DNA from: JALYYC01 sp039922495
GTDB lineage: Bacteria; Chloroflexota; Dormibacteria; CF-121
Direction of reading: 5' to 3'
NCBI GenBank assembly: GCA_039922495.1
Contig: JBDTEO010000037.1
Location: 3,291 to 67,290, forward strand
Length of the DNA: 64,000 nucleotides
Each line of letters starts with the position of its first letter. Positions within the stretch are counted from its first letter, which is position 1. Under the pieces are notes generated by a model. The model was not told where the DNA came from. It worked only from the letters and a program-made list of their open reading frames with translations, and searched no databases. Below, in pieces: positions 28,150 to 35,878 of the stretch. The translations under genes and the position numbers were made by a program.

Positions 28150-28898
28150 TAGCCCCTCATGTTCCGGATGAATTCCAGGCTCTTCAACCGGCGGTCGAGA
28201 TGATATTCGAGCTGGCCTTCGAGCGCGTTCTCAACTTCTGTCAATAGCTCGCCGGACAGGCGCAGGCGATCGTAGAGCGCCGCATCATCGGCCGCCATCA
28301 CCCGGAGCACCTTCAGACCGTTGACCGAGACCGGCGAGCCGGCCTGGTCGTGGGCGCCACAGCGATGGCAGAGCACGCCACCGAGGAGCGGCGAAAACCA
28401 GGCGGCGATCTCCGGCAACGCCTCGCCGCACCCGGCACAGGCAAGCAGCTGCGGTTGGTAACCGAGAAGGTCAAGAATCCGCATCACGAACCACGCGCTC
28501 TCAGCTCGGGGCGACCGCTCGGGGACGTTCAGCCGTTCAATCGTGGTCACCACGAGCTCGAAGACATCGTCGACCGGATGCCGCTCTTCCAGGACCTTGT
28601 CCGCGACCTCGGCGACCAGGCACGCGTACGCGGTGCGGTGCAGGTCGCCGCTGATGTGCCGGACATCGCCATTCCGCTCCGCCTGGGCGACGACGTCCAG
28701 GTTTCGGCCCCGGGCGAGCATCATCCGCGAGCGCGCAAACAGGTCGAGGCCATTGCCGATTCGCGTCTTTGCCCTGCGCGAGCCTTTGGCGATCGCCGCC
28801 AGCTTGCCGTGTTCGCGGGTCAGAAGCGTCAGGATCCGGTCTGCCTCCCCATAATCCAGCCGGTGCAACACGATCGCATCGGCGCGGTAGGTCGGCAT
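28149..28898 (-). CDS. recO: DNA repair protein RecO
   Basis: The 249-residue protein works with RecR/RecF to load RecA onto single-strand gaps. The OB-fold N-terminus reads YRADAIVLHRLDYGEADRI and LAAIAKGSRRAKTRIGN. A zinc-binding cluster (ACAGCGEALP and LCHRCGAHD) sits at about 155-190, as in RecO families with four cysteines. The ATG at 28898 is chosen because a TACAAT -10 box ends seven bases upstream (leaderless) and because RecO homologues start here; the frame stays open upstream without similarity. It is cotranscribed with glyQS. Confidence 0.93.
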
Positions 28899-28905
28899 TT
28901 GCTGA

Positions 28906-28911
28906 ATTGTA
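28906..28911 (-). promoter_or_regulatory. -10 box of recO, leaderless architecture
   Basis: TACAAT on the minus strand lies seven bases before the recO ATG, the spacing at which transcription would begin at or next to the start codon. No Shine-Dalgarno sequence fits between them. It overlaps the -10 box of the divergent lhgO gene. A good -35 element was not seen. Confidence 0.6.
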
Positions 28912-28915
28912 AGAT
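28910..28915 (+). promoter_or_regulatory. Probable -10 box of lhgO
   Basis: TAAGAT on the plus strand ends 11 bases before the TTG start of lhgO, again leaving no room for a ribosome-binding site. It shares bases with the recO -10 box on the other strand, so the two promoters are back to back and cannot both be open at once. Confidence 0.45.
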
Positions 28916-28926
28916 TCGCCCTGCAA

Positions 28927-30135
28927 TTGGACCGGCCGCAGGACGTCATCGTCGTCGGCGGGGGCATCCTCGGGCTGGCAACGGCCCGTGTCCTCCTGCA
29001 GCGGCGTCCCGGGCTTCGCCTGACGGTCCTGGAGAAGGAGGCACAGGTCGGCAGCCACCAGAGCGGGCACAACAGCGGCGTCATCCATTCCGGCCTCTAC
29101 TATCAGCCGGGGTCCCTCAAGGCGACCCTCTGCCTTCGCGGCGCTCGCCTCATGACCGAGTTTTGCGAAGAGCATCGGATCCCGTATGAGCGCTGCGGCA
29201 AGCTCATCATCGCGACCCGCGAGACGGAACGGGAGCGCCTGCTGGAGTTACACCGTCGCGGGACGGCAAACGGCGTCGCGGGATTGCAGTTGGTCGGGGA
29301 AGACGGCATTCGGCAGATCGAACCGTGCGCGCGCGGCCTCCTGGGCCTCTACTCGCCCACCACCGCGATCGTCGACTTCGGCGCCGTGACCCGGGCGCTC
29401 GCCGCCGACGTGGAGCGGCTGGGTGGCACGATCGCCACCTCCACCGCGGTGCACGGGATCCATCCCAGAGGCCCACAAATCCACGTCATCACCCGGACCG
29501 GCCGGTTCGAAACCGCCTCCCTGGTCACCTGCGGCGGTCTGTTCGCTGACCGGCTGGCCCGCATGACCGGCGGACCAGCGGATCCGCGCATTGTTCCCTT
29601 CCGCGGCGACTACCTGGTGCTCAAGGCATCACGGCGCTCGATGGTGAGGGGGCTGATCTACCCGGTGCCGGATCCGGCCCTCCCCTTCCTTGGCGTTCAC
29701 ACGACCCGCCGGGTCGATGGCGACATCTGGCTTGGCCCGAATGCGGTGCTCGCTTTCGCCCGCGCCGGCTACCGTTTTTCCAGCGTCAACCTCAACGACC
29801 TGGCGGGCATCGTCGCCTGGCCGGGCTTCTGGCGGATGGCGCGCCGATACTGGAAGACGAGCCTTGGCGAGATGTACCGCGATCTGGATCGCCGCGCGTT
29901 CGTCAGGGAGCTTCGTCGATACCTGCCCGACCTCCGGCCAGAGGATGTCGAAGCCGGCCCGTCAGGTGTCCGTGCCCAGGCCGTTGCCCGCAGCGGTGCT
30001 CTGGTCGATGACTTCGTCTTCACCGGCGCGGGCCGGATGCTTCACGTCCGCAACGCCCCCTCCCCCGGGGCCACCTCCAGCCTGGCCATCGGGGCGTACA
30101 TCGCGGACGAGTTGACGAGAGCCGCGGCCGGCTGA
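28927..30135 (+). CDS. lhgO: L-2-hydroxyglutarate oxidase (FAD-dependent)
   Basis: The 402-residue flavoprotein oxidises L-2-hydroxyglutarate to 2-oxoglutarate, a metabolite-repair reaction. The FAD-binding dinucleotide motif is DVIVVGGGILGLATARVLL, followed by HQSGHNSGVIHSGLYYQPGS, diagnostic of LhgO, and NAPSPGATSSLAIGAYIAD at the C-terminus. The start is TTG; a short leader or leaderless mRNA is likely. It is the only gene of its strand for 20 kb. Its last 174 bases overlap the C-terminal coding sequence of the convergent GT2 gene. Confidence 0.92.
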   Translation: MDRPQDVIVVGGGILGLATARVLLQRRPGLRLTVLEKEAQVGSHQSGHNSGVIHSGLYYQPGSLKATLCLRGARLMTEFCEEHRIPYERCGKLIIATRETERERLLELHRRGTANGVAGLQLVGEDGIRQIEPCARGLLGLYSPTTAIVDFGAVTRALAADVERLGGTIATSTAVHGIHPRGPQIHVITRTGRFETASLVTCGGLFADRLARMTGGPADPRIVPFRGDYLVLKASRRSMVRGLIYPVPDPALPFLGVHTTRRVDGDIWLGPNAVLAFARAGYRFSSVNLNDLAGIVAWPGFWRMARRYWKTSLGEMYRDLDRRAFVRELRRYLPDLRPEDVEAGPSGVRAQAVARSGALVDDFVFTGAGRMLHVRNAPSPGATSSLAIGAYIADELTRAAAG

Positions 30136-30846
30136 GAGCCGAGCGCGCATCCCGTAGCCGTACCAGCGGAGATAGCGAGGCATCCACTGCCAGAGCTTGA
30201 AGCGGCTCGTTCCCGCCGTTCGGTCACGCCAGGTGGTCGGGACTTCGGCGATCGGCATTCCAAGCCGATACGCCTTCATGGTTAGTTCCAGGGCCAGCTC
30301 GAAGCCCCCTTGCGATTGGATCACGACCTGATCGAGCAGACGCCGGCTGTAAAGCTTGAAGTTGCTGGTGGAATCATGCGTCCCGACGCCCGCCAGGTGG
30401 TGCAGCGACAAACCGGCCGCGCGTGACAGCGTCCGCTTGAGTGGCGGTCCCCCGATCTGGCCGCCACCGCGCATGTACCGGGAGCCGGCCACGACGTCAG
30501 CGCCGCGCTCGGCGGCCGTGAGCATCCGATCGACGACCTCCGGCTCGTCCGATCCGTCCGCCATCATGACCAGGACGAAGGGCGCCGTTGCGGCGCCGAA
30601 GCCGGCTTTGATGGCGTTGATGACGCCTCGCCCAAGGCGATTGCGATGGGGTCGCACATAGGGCAGCGTCGCCTGGAGGCGGTGGAGCACCGGCAGCGTG
30701 TTGTCCTCCTCGAAGTCGTACACGACGAGCACCTCGATCGGGCGCGTTCGGACCTGCCCGTCGATGCCCAGCAGGACGGCCGTGATGTTTTCGCCCTCGT
30801 TGTAGACCGGCAGCACGATCGACAGCCGGGGCGCCGTCGCGGCCAC
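29962..30846 (-). CDS. Family 2 glycosyltransferase (polyprenyl-phosphate type)
   Basis: The GTG at 30846, four bases after the preceding methyltransferase stop, gives 294 residues. GT2 motifs are LSIVLPVYNEGENI, VLVVYDFEEDNT, NRLGRGVINAIKAGF and VMMADGSDEP, like dolichol-phosphate sugar synthases. The conserved catalytic domain ends near RFKLWQWMPRYLRWYGYG (about residue 235). The remaining ~55 residues are Gly/Arg-rich, resemble no family and overlap lhgO antisense; that tail may be a read-on or a real extension. It likely attaches a sugar to a lipid carrier for the surface polymer. Confidence 0.82.
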   Translation of the reverse strand: MAATAPRLSIVLPVYNEGENITAVLLGIDGQVRTRPIEVLVVYDFEEDNTLPVLHRLQATLPYVRPHRNRLGRGVINAIKAGFGAATAPFVLVMMADGSDEPEVVDRMLTAAERGADVVAGSRYMRGGGQIGGPPLKRTLSRAAGLSLHHLAGVGTHDSTSNFKLYSRRLLDQVVIQSQGGFELALELTMKAYRLGMPIAEVPTTWRDRTAGTSRFKLWQWMPRYLRWYGYGMRARLSAGRGSRQLVRDVRPDGQAGGGPGGGGVADVKHPARAGEDEVIDQSTAAGNGLGTDT

Positions 30847-30850
30847 CAGG

Positions 30851-31540
30851 TTAGCGGGCGCCGCCCACGTACAGCGTCTGTTTGCCCATGACGCGCCAGG
30901 CAAGGGGCAGGCGCAGGTAGCCCGAGACCAGCGCCGGGTGATGCGGGAGGCGACTCTGCGTGGTGTACGGCAGAAACCGAACGATCAGCTTGACCGTCTC
31001 GAACCCGGCGAGGCCGGCGGCCTCGGTCAGGCTTCGTTCGGTCAGCGCGACCTTGTGATCGATGAAGTCCCAGTATCGACCGCCGACCAGCCGAATGTTG
31101 GGCTGCAGGACGATCACACGGCCGCCCCGCCTCAAGAGCCGGGCACAGACCTCGAACTGCCGGATCACGTCGCCTGGGTCCGGCAGGTGCTCCAGGTAGT
31201 TACTCATGAAGATCGCGTCGAAGTGCCGGTTCGGCAGGTGCTCCGCCAGCGCCAGGCCGTCGGCCCGGACAAACTGCACGTCCTTGGGCAGGAACCCACT
31301 GACGTCGCGGATGTCCGTCGCCCACTTCTCCTCCGCCTGGATGTTTCGGATGAAGTCCCCGTGGTCGCAGGCGAGGTCCAGCACCGCTCCCGGGCGATCG
31401 ATGAATCGCTGCAGATACCGCACGACCGGCCGCCAGAGCTTGCCTCGTTCCATCGCGGACGACTCGGGGAAGCGCTGGGCGTAGACCTGGTCGAGGCTAT
31501 CCGTCAGATTCGTCCGCCCTCGATCTCGCCCTTGATCCAT
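30851..31540 (-). CDS. Class I SAM-dependent methyltransferase
   Basis: The ATG at 31540 (MDQGRDRGRTNLTDSLDQ) lies inside the end of the preceding epimerase gene, giving a 37-base overlap and 229 residues. The SAM-binding motif I is VLDLACDHGDF, with FDAIFMSNYLEHLPDPGDVI as motif II/post and LLRRGGRVIVLQPN as motif III. Such enzymes in polysaccharide loci methylate sugars or modify the chain end. The acceptor cannot be read from the sequence. Confidence 0.8.
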   Translation of the reverse strand: MDQGRDRGRTNLTDSLDQVYAQRFPESSAMERGKLWRPVVRYLQRFIDRPGAVLDLACDHGDFIRNIQAEEKWATDIRDVSGFLPKDVQFVRADGLALAEHLPNRHFDAIFMSNYLEHLPDPGDVIRQFEVCARLLRRGGRVIVLQPNIRLVGGRYWDFIDHKVALTERSLTEAAGLAGFETVKLIVRFLPYTTQSRLPHHPALVSGYLRLPLAWRVMGKQTLYVGGAR

Positions 31541-32526
31541 GGAATTACCTCCCCAAGCATGCTCTCGAGGCCGGTGGTCGCCTGGAAGCCGAGCCGCTCC
31601 CGGGCTTTGCGCACATCCGGAACGCGGCGTTGAACGTCGTGCTCGAAGCCCGGGTCGTGCACCAGGCGCAGCGGCCGCTCCGGGCCGTGGACCATCCGCC
31701 AGATGAGGGCCGCCAGCTCCGCCACCGTGGTCGAGCGGTCGGTGGAAAGGTTGAAGTCTTCGCAGTCGGCTACCGGTGATTCGACGCAAAGGCGGATGCC
31801 ATGAGCCAGATCACCACCGTAGGTGTAGTGGCGGATCTGGGTCCCGTCCCCGAGAATGTGCAGGGGATCCTGGCCCTTGAGAATCTTCTGGACGAGGTCG
31901 GGCACGACATGGCTCATGGCCAACTTCACATTGCCGCTCATCACCTGGCTGTCACGGACGGCCCGGCGCTCACCGATCCCCACACAGTTGAAGGGCCGGA
32001 TGATCGTATACGGCAACTGGTACTGCTCGTGAGCGCCCTTGGCGAAGTACTCGGACGAGAGTTTCTGGAACCCATAGGTCGAGATCGGTGGCGGACTGGT
32101 CAGCTGGGCGCCTTCGGGGGTGGGAAAGACGGTCGCACTTTCGTAGACCATGCTGCTCGAGAGGACATTGATCTTCCGTAGGCGGCCGTGGCGATGCGCC
32201 GCGATCGCGGCGTCGAAGGTCGCCGCCAGAATCCGCTCGTTCTCGGCGAGGAGCTCGTAGGCGAATTCATGGAAATAACTGATGCCCCCGATCATGGCGG
32301 CTCCCGCGACCACTTGATCGCACTCCGCGCTCAACTCGGTTAAGAGTGGCACGTCCTTGGCGTCTCCCTCGACCAGCCGGTAGCCGGGGTGATCGTCATA
32401 GCTGCGCGTGACCGGTCCGTACTTGCTGAAGTTATCGAGGCCGATGACCTGATGTCCCGCTTCCAATAATTCCGGGACCAGGTAGCCGCAGATGAAGCCG
32501 GCGGCCCCGGTGACCAGCACTTTCAC
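31504..32526 (-). CDS. NAD-dependent nucleotide-sugar epimerase/dehydratase
   Basis: The 340-residue extended SDR starts MKVLVTGAAGFICGYLVPEL (Rossmann GxxGxxG). The catalytic YxxxK is in STYGFQKLSSEYF, with Ser in NVLSSSMVYES. IIRPFNCVGIGE is typical for UDP/GDP-sugar epimerases. It overlaps both neighbours (four bases with the dehydrogenase upstream, 37 with the methyltransferase downstream), so it belongs to a coupled operon making an activated sugar for this polysaccharide. Confidence 0.87.
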   Translation of the reverse strand: MKVLVTGAAGFICGYLVPELLEAGHQVIGLDNFSKYGPVTRSYDDHPGYRLVEGDAKDVPLLTELSAECDQVVAGAAMIGGISYFHEFAYELLAENERILAATFDAAIAAHRHGRLRKINVLSSSMVYESATVFPTPEGAQLTSPPPISTYGFQKLSSEYFAKGAHEQYQLPYTIIRPFNCVGIGERRAVRDSQVMSGNVKLAMSHVVPDLVQKILKGQDPLHILGDGTQIRHYTYGGDLAHGIRLCVESPVADCEDFNLSTDRSTTVAELAALIWRMVHGPERPLRLVHDPGFEHDVQRRVPDVRKARERLGFQATTGLESMLGEVIPWIKGEIEGGRI

Positions 32527-33749
32527 AGGCTGATGCCTGCGCCCAGCACACCCCAGATATCCACGACTTCCCGCTCACCGATCTGCAGATTCTTATACGG
32601 GCTGTGCGGCGCGCCGATGATGATGACTTCCGCCTTCTGCAGCACCGTGGCCAGTGGCACAAGGTCGGGATCATCCTTGACGTACGGGTCAGTACACAGG
32701 ACGTGCGCGCCCCTGAATGCGAGGAGCTTCTTCAACTTGTAACTGAGCGAGCTTCGGATGTCGTCGGACTCGCTCTTGAAGGCCATGCCCAGGACGCCGA
32801 TGGTGCGGCCGGCAAGCGGACGGCGGTGGTTCAGCATGTCGACGATGTAGGCCGGCAGCCCCTCGTTGATCAACATCGCCGCCTGGCCCATCGGAAAGTG
32901 ATCGGGCGTGAAGGCGGCGAGCTGCATGGCATCCTTCACGAGGCAGGGGCCGGCGGCAAAGCCCGGTCCCGGCAGATCCTTGGCGCGCGGATAGTTGTGG
33001 CGAATGGCATGCAGGATTCGTTCGTAGTCGAGGCCGGCGCGGTGGGCAATCTGGAAAAACTGGTTCGCGATCGCGAACTTCATATAGCGCCAGGTGTTGG
33101 TCAAGAGCTTGGCCAGCTCGGCCTCATCGGGGGTCGTTCGCACGATCTCCAGATCCAGTTTCGTGAACAGGTCGCTGGCCCGCGCGAAGGCGCGGTCGGT
33201 GCTGGCGCCGACGAGCTGCGGCAATTCGCGAAGTTCCTCGAGCGCATACCCTTCGGCGATCCGCTCGGGGCAGCACGCGACTTCGATCTCATGGCCCGAG
33301 CTTCGCAACTGCTCCTCAACAAAGCTGGTCGTGCCCGGGTAGACCGTGCTCCGGAGGATCAGCAACGCCTGGGAACGAAGATGGGGCAACAACTGGGCGA
33401 CCGCGCGCTCGATCCCTCGCAACGACGGGTTCATGAACTCGTCGATGGGCGTCCCGACCACGAGAACGACGGTGGCGGACCGCCCGACGATCGCGGGATC
33501 AGTGCTAAACACGAGGCGTCCAGTTGGCAGCAGCCGTGTCAGCAGCGCATCGGCCCCACGTTCCTGGAAGGGCATCTGGCCCTGGCGAATCTGCTCGACC
33601 TTGGCGGCGTTCGTGTCATAGATGCCAACCCGACAGCCGACGTCGGCAAAGGAGAGGGCGAGCGGAAGCCCGACATGACCGCACCCACCGACGATGACGA
33701 GGTCGAGCTCACCGGCTGGCGCGGGCCGGGGCGCTGCCGTTGGTTCCAT
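32523..33749 (-). CDS. NDP-sugar 6-dehydrogenase (UDP-Glc/UDP-ManNAc dehydrogenase family)
   Basis: The ATG at 33749 gives 408 residues; the frame is open further up but without similarity. The NAD motif is LVIVGGCGHVGLPLALSFA. VVGTPIDEFMNPSL and CPERIAEGYALEEL match the WecC-like branch, and the catalytic Cys lies in GFAAGPCLVKDAMQLA. The C-terminal domain contains IGVLGMAFKSESDDIRSS. It oxidises the 6-OH of an NDP-sugar to a uronic acid in two NAD-dependent steps. The polymer therefore probably contains a uronic acid. Confidence 0.9.
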   Translation of the reverse strand: MEPTAAPRPAPAGELDLVIVGGCGHVGLPLALSFADVGCRVGIYDTNAAKVEQIRQGQMPFQERGADALLTRLLPTGRLVFSTDPAIVGRSATVVLVVGTPIDEFMNPSLRGIERAVAQLLPHLRSQALLILRSTVYPGTTSFVEEQLRSSGHEIEVACCPERIAEGYALEELRELPQLVGASTDRAFARASDLFTKLDLEIVRTTPDEAELAKLLTNTWRYMKFAIANQFFQIAHRAGLDYERILHAIRHNYPRAKDLPGPGFAAGPCLVKDAMQLAAFTPDHFPMGQAAMLINEGLPAYIVDMLNHRRPLAGRTIGVLGMAFKSESDDIRSSLSYKLKKLLAFRGAHVLCTDPYVKDDPDLVPLATVLQKAEVIIIGAPHSPYKNLQIGEREVVDIWGVLGAGISL

Positions 33750-33780
33750 CCGCAGTGCTAGGGTAACGAAAGCTGGCTGA

Positions 33781-35070
33781 TCACGCGCGTGTCGCCGGCG
33801 GGCAGAATCGCCGGTCGATGCCGAGCACCTTGACCAGATGCTGCTGAAAGCCCACGTACTCGGGGTTGTCCCAACTTGCATGGAGCGGATCCACGAACAG
33901 CGGAAACAGGTCCGCGTCAGTTCGAACGCGGCGCTCCTGTAGCCAACGCCGTTTCGCGCTCAACGAGGCGAGCGCGTGGCCAAAGTCGCTCAGCGCAACG
34001 TGCCCGCTGATCGCGATCGGCGCCACCAGTAGCGCGTTGTGAACGGCCCTCTGCCGCATGCGCATAGCGTTCCGGCTGATTCGTTGCCCAAGAAAGCTGC
34101 GCCCCTTGGTGATGAGCGGTCGAACTCCCTCCTCACGCAGCACCCGGCGCGACCGCTCGAGCAAGCCGGGCTTTCCGTCGACTTGTGCCGGCGGGGACGC
34201 CGGCAGCCCTGATGGCAACGCCTTCGAACCATCGAGTTGGAACGACTGCGCGTCGATTTCGGTGTAGCCAAGGGCCCGCTCGTTCAGGAGCAACATGGCT
34301 GCGGGCAGCGCGACCGCGAGGTTGGCGGGCTCCAAGCATTTGTAAATCGTAAAGAGCGCGTTGCGCTCGTAGAGGACCCGGAGCCGGTGGGCTTCAAATT
34401 GCTTGTGCGTGCCGTGGAGCCGGTGATACACCGTGGCAGCCGGCGTATACCAGACATCGTGCCCGAGCAGGTTGAGTCGCCAGCCGAGATCAGCATCTTC
34501 GAAGAAGGCAAAGTAATCCGCGTCGAAGCCGCCCAGTTCGGTGAACAGTTGGCTCCGGATCAGCATCGCCCCACCGCAGGGACTCAGCACGCGTCGCGCG
34601 GTGTCCGCACGCGAGCGCTTCCGTCCAACGTCGATCTGAAATCCATGGCCCTCGAAGTTCATGCCGGCCCCGATGAAGTCGATGGTGGTCCCGTACCAAT
34701 TGAGGATCCTGGAACTGAGACAGGCGAGTCCCGGCTGCGATGCAAGCGGCGCGACGAGTTGCCGCAGCCAATCCCGCTCGACCCACATATCGTTGTTGAG
34801 AAAGCCGATCCAATGATGGCGGGCCTGGGCAGCGGCGCGGTTATTCCCTTCCGCAAACCCGTAGTTGCGGTCAAGCGCGACGACCCCGACCGTAGGAAAG
34901 GCGCGGCGGACGTAGGCGACGGAATCGTCGCTCGACCCGTTATCGCAGAGGATGATCTCGAGCCGATCCTTCGGATAGTCAAGGGCCAACACCGACGACA
35001 GGCAGGCCTGGAGGTGTTGGCGGCCGTTGAAGTTCAGGATGATGAGCGAGATCGCCGGGACTTGGCTCAA
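33781..35070 (-). CDS. Family 2 glycosyltransferase (rhamnosyltransferase-like), copy 1
   Basis: The 429-residue protein has GT2 motifs SLIILNFNGRQHLQACL, ILCDNGSSDDSV, NYGFAEGNNRAA, IGFLNNDM (the metal-site equivalent) and FFEDADLGWRLNLLGHDV. This pattern is typical of WbbL/rhamnosyltransferase-like GT2 enzymes. It is closely similar over its whole length to the plus-strand gene at 35877, including the C-terminal ~150 residues (SFLGQRISR.., LSAKRRWLQERRVRTDAD). It overlaps the methyltransferase gene upstream by ATGA. Confidence 0.88.
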   Translation of the reverse strand: MSQVPAISLIILNFNGRQHLQACLSSVLALDYPKDRLEIILCDNGSSDDSVAYVRRAFPTVGVVALDRNYGFAEGNNRAAAQARHHWIGFLNNDMWVERDWLRQLVAPLASQPGLACLSSRILNWYGTTIDFIGAGMNFEGHGFQIDVGRKRSRADTARRVLSPCGGAMLIRSQLFTELGGFDADYFAFFEDADLGWRLNLLGHDVWYTPAATVYHRLHGTHKQFEAHRLRVLYERNALFTIYKCLEPANLAVALPAAMLLLNERALGYTEIDAQSFQLDGSKALPSGLPASPPAQVDGKPGLLERSRRVLREEGVRPLITKGRSFLGQRISRNAMRMRQRAVHNALLVAPIAISGHVALSDFGHALASLSAKRRWLQERRVRTDADLFPLFVDPLHASWDNPEYVGFQQHLVKVLGIDRRFCPPATRA

Positions 35071-35819
35071 CGGCGACCGCTGACGTAGTACTCTGCCGCT
35101 GGGTAGAGGCTCTGCATCCAGCTCATGAGGTCATGAACCCGTTGCTCGAGCTGCGCGATCCGGCGGCTGGTCGACGGCGCCTGCAGCCCGTCCCGGAGCG
35201 GAGCGTACGGTCCCCAGCGCGCCTGTGCTGCCTGCTCATGGAAGGGGGGAATATGTTCGTAGCTGAGTTCGGGGCCAAGCCGGAACAGATCGCTATAGCC
35301 GATCTGGACGTCAGAGAGTCCCGATCGATGTAAAACGTAGCGCATGATCAGGGGGCTGTAGAAGCGGACGTGCTGCAGGTCGATCCAGAACTCCCCCAGG
35401 TGCATGTCCAGGTTGGCCGGGTTGGGTGTGACGAAGATCGCGAGGCCGCCTGGCCGCAGGGCGCGGGCACTGCCCTCGACGAGCTTCTCCATCTGGTCGG
35501 TCGGCAAGTGTTCAACCAGGTGGGAGGCGAACACGCCGTCGAAGTCTTCACCGTGCGTGTTCAGGTAGTCGATCGCATTGCCCTGGGTCGCCGTGAGGCC
35601 TTTGTGCCTGGCAGCCTCCACCATCATCGCGTCGAGATCCACGCCGACGCCGTTGACCCCGCGGGCGGCAAGCACCTCGAGAAACTCGCCTCGGCCGCAG
35701 CCGACGTCGAGCACGCGGGTGCCCGGCTGGAACCGCTCCGCGTAAAACGCGTATCGCCGCTTGAGCTCGGCGCTGCTGAATCCCATGAACTCGTAGTAGT
35801 CGAGTTGTGACCCCGGCAT
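35067..35819 (-). CDS. Class I SAM-dependent methyltransferase with C-terminal coiled coil
   Basis: The 250-residue protein has motif I RVLDVGCGRGEFLEVL, GVDLDAMMVEAA, and FDGVFASHLVEHLPTDQME. The last ~45 residues (STSRRIAQLEQRVHDLMSW) look helical/coiled-coil. It resembles methyltransferases of glycan loci. A TAAATT -10 box ends eight bases before the ATG, suggesting leaderless transcription of a six-gene operon that runs to 29962. Confidence 0.82.
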   Translation of the reverse strand: MPGSQLDYYEFMGFSSAELKRRYAFYAERFQPGTRVLDVGCGRGEFLEVLAARGVNGVGVDLDAMMVEAARHKGLTATQGNAIDYLNTHGEDFDGVFASHLVEHLPTDQMEKLVEGSARALRPGGLAIFVTPNPANLDMHLGEFWIDLQHVRFYSPLIMRYVLHRSGLSDVQIGYSDLFRLGPELSYEHIPPFHEQAAQARWGPYAPLRDGLQAPSTSRRIAQLEQRVHDLMSWMQSLYPAAEYYVSGRR

Positions 35820-35827
35820 GCGGCTCT

Positions 35828-35833
35828 AATTTA
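35828..35833 (-). promoter_or_regulatory. -10 box for the methyltransferase-led glycan operon
   Basis: TAAATT on the minus strand is separated from the ATG at 35819 by eight bases and no ribosome-binding site, consistent with a leaderless transcript. It lies within a small palindrome (CGGCT..AGCCG, 35821-35837) in the 57-base gap between divergent genes. Confidence 0.45.
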
Positions 35834-35872
35834 GCCGAAGCTCGTCGAGGATCCGATCCGTCGACCCTCTTC

Positions 35873-35878
35873 TACAAT
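35873..35878 (+). promoter_or_regulatory. Possible -10 box overlapping the start of the plus-strand GT2 gene
   Basis: TACAAT overlaps the annotated ATG at 35877. If it is a real -10, transcription would begin about seven bases later and translation would use the in-frame TTG at 35889, four codons downstream. No Shine-Dalgarno site is visible for either start. Confidence 0.35.
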
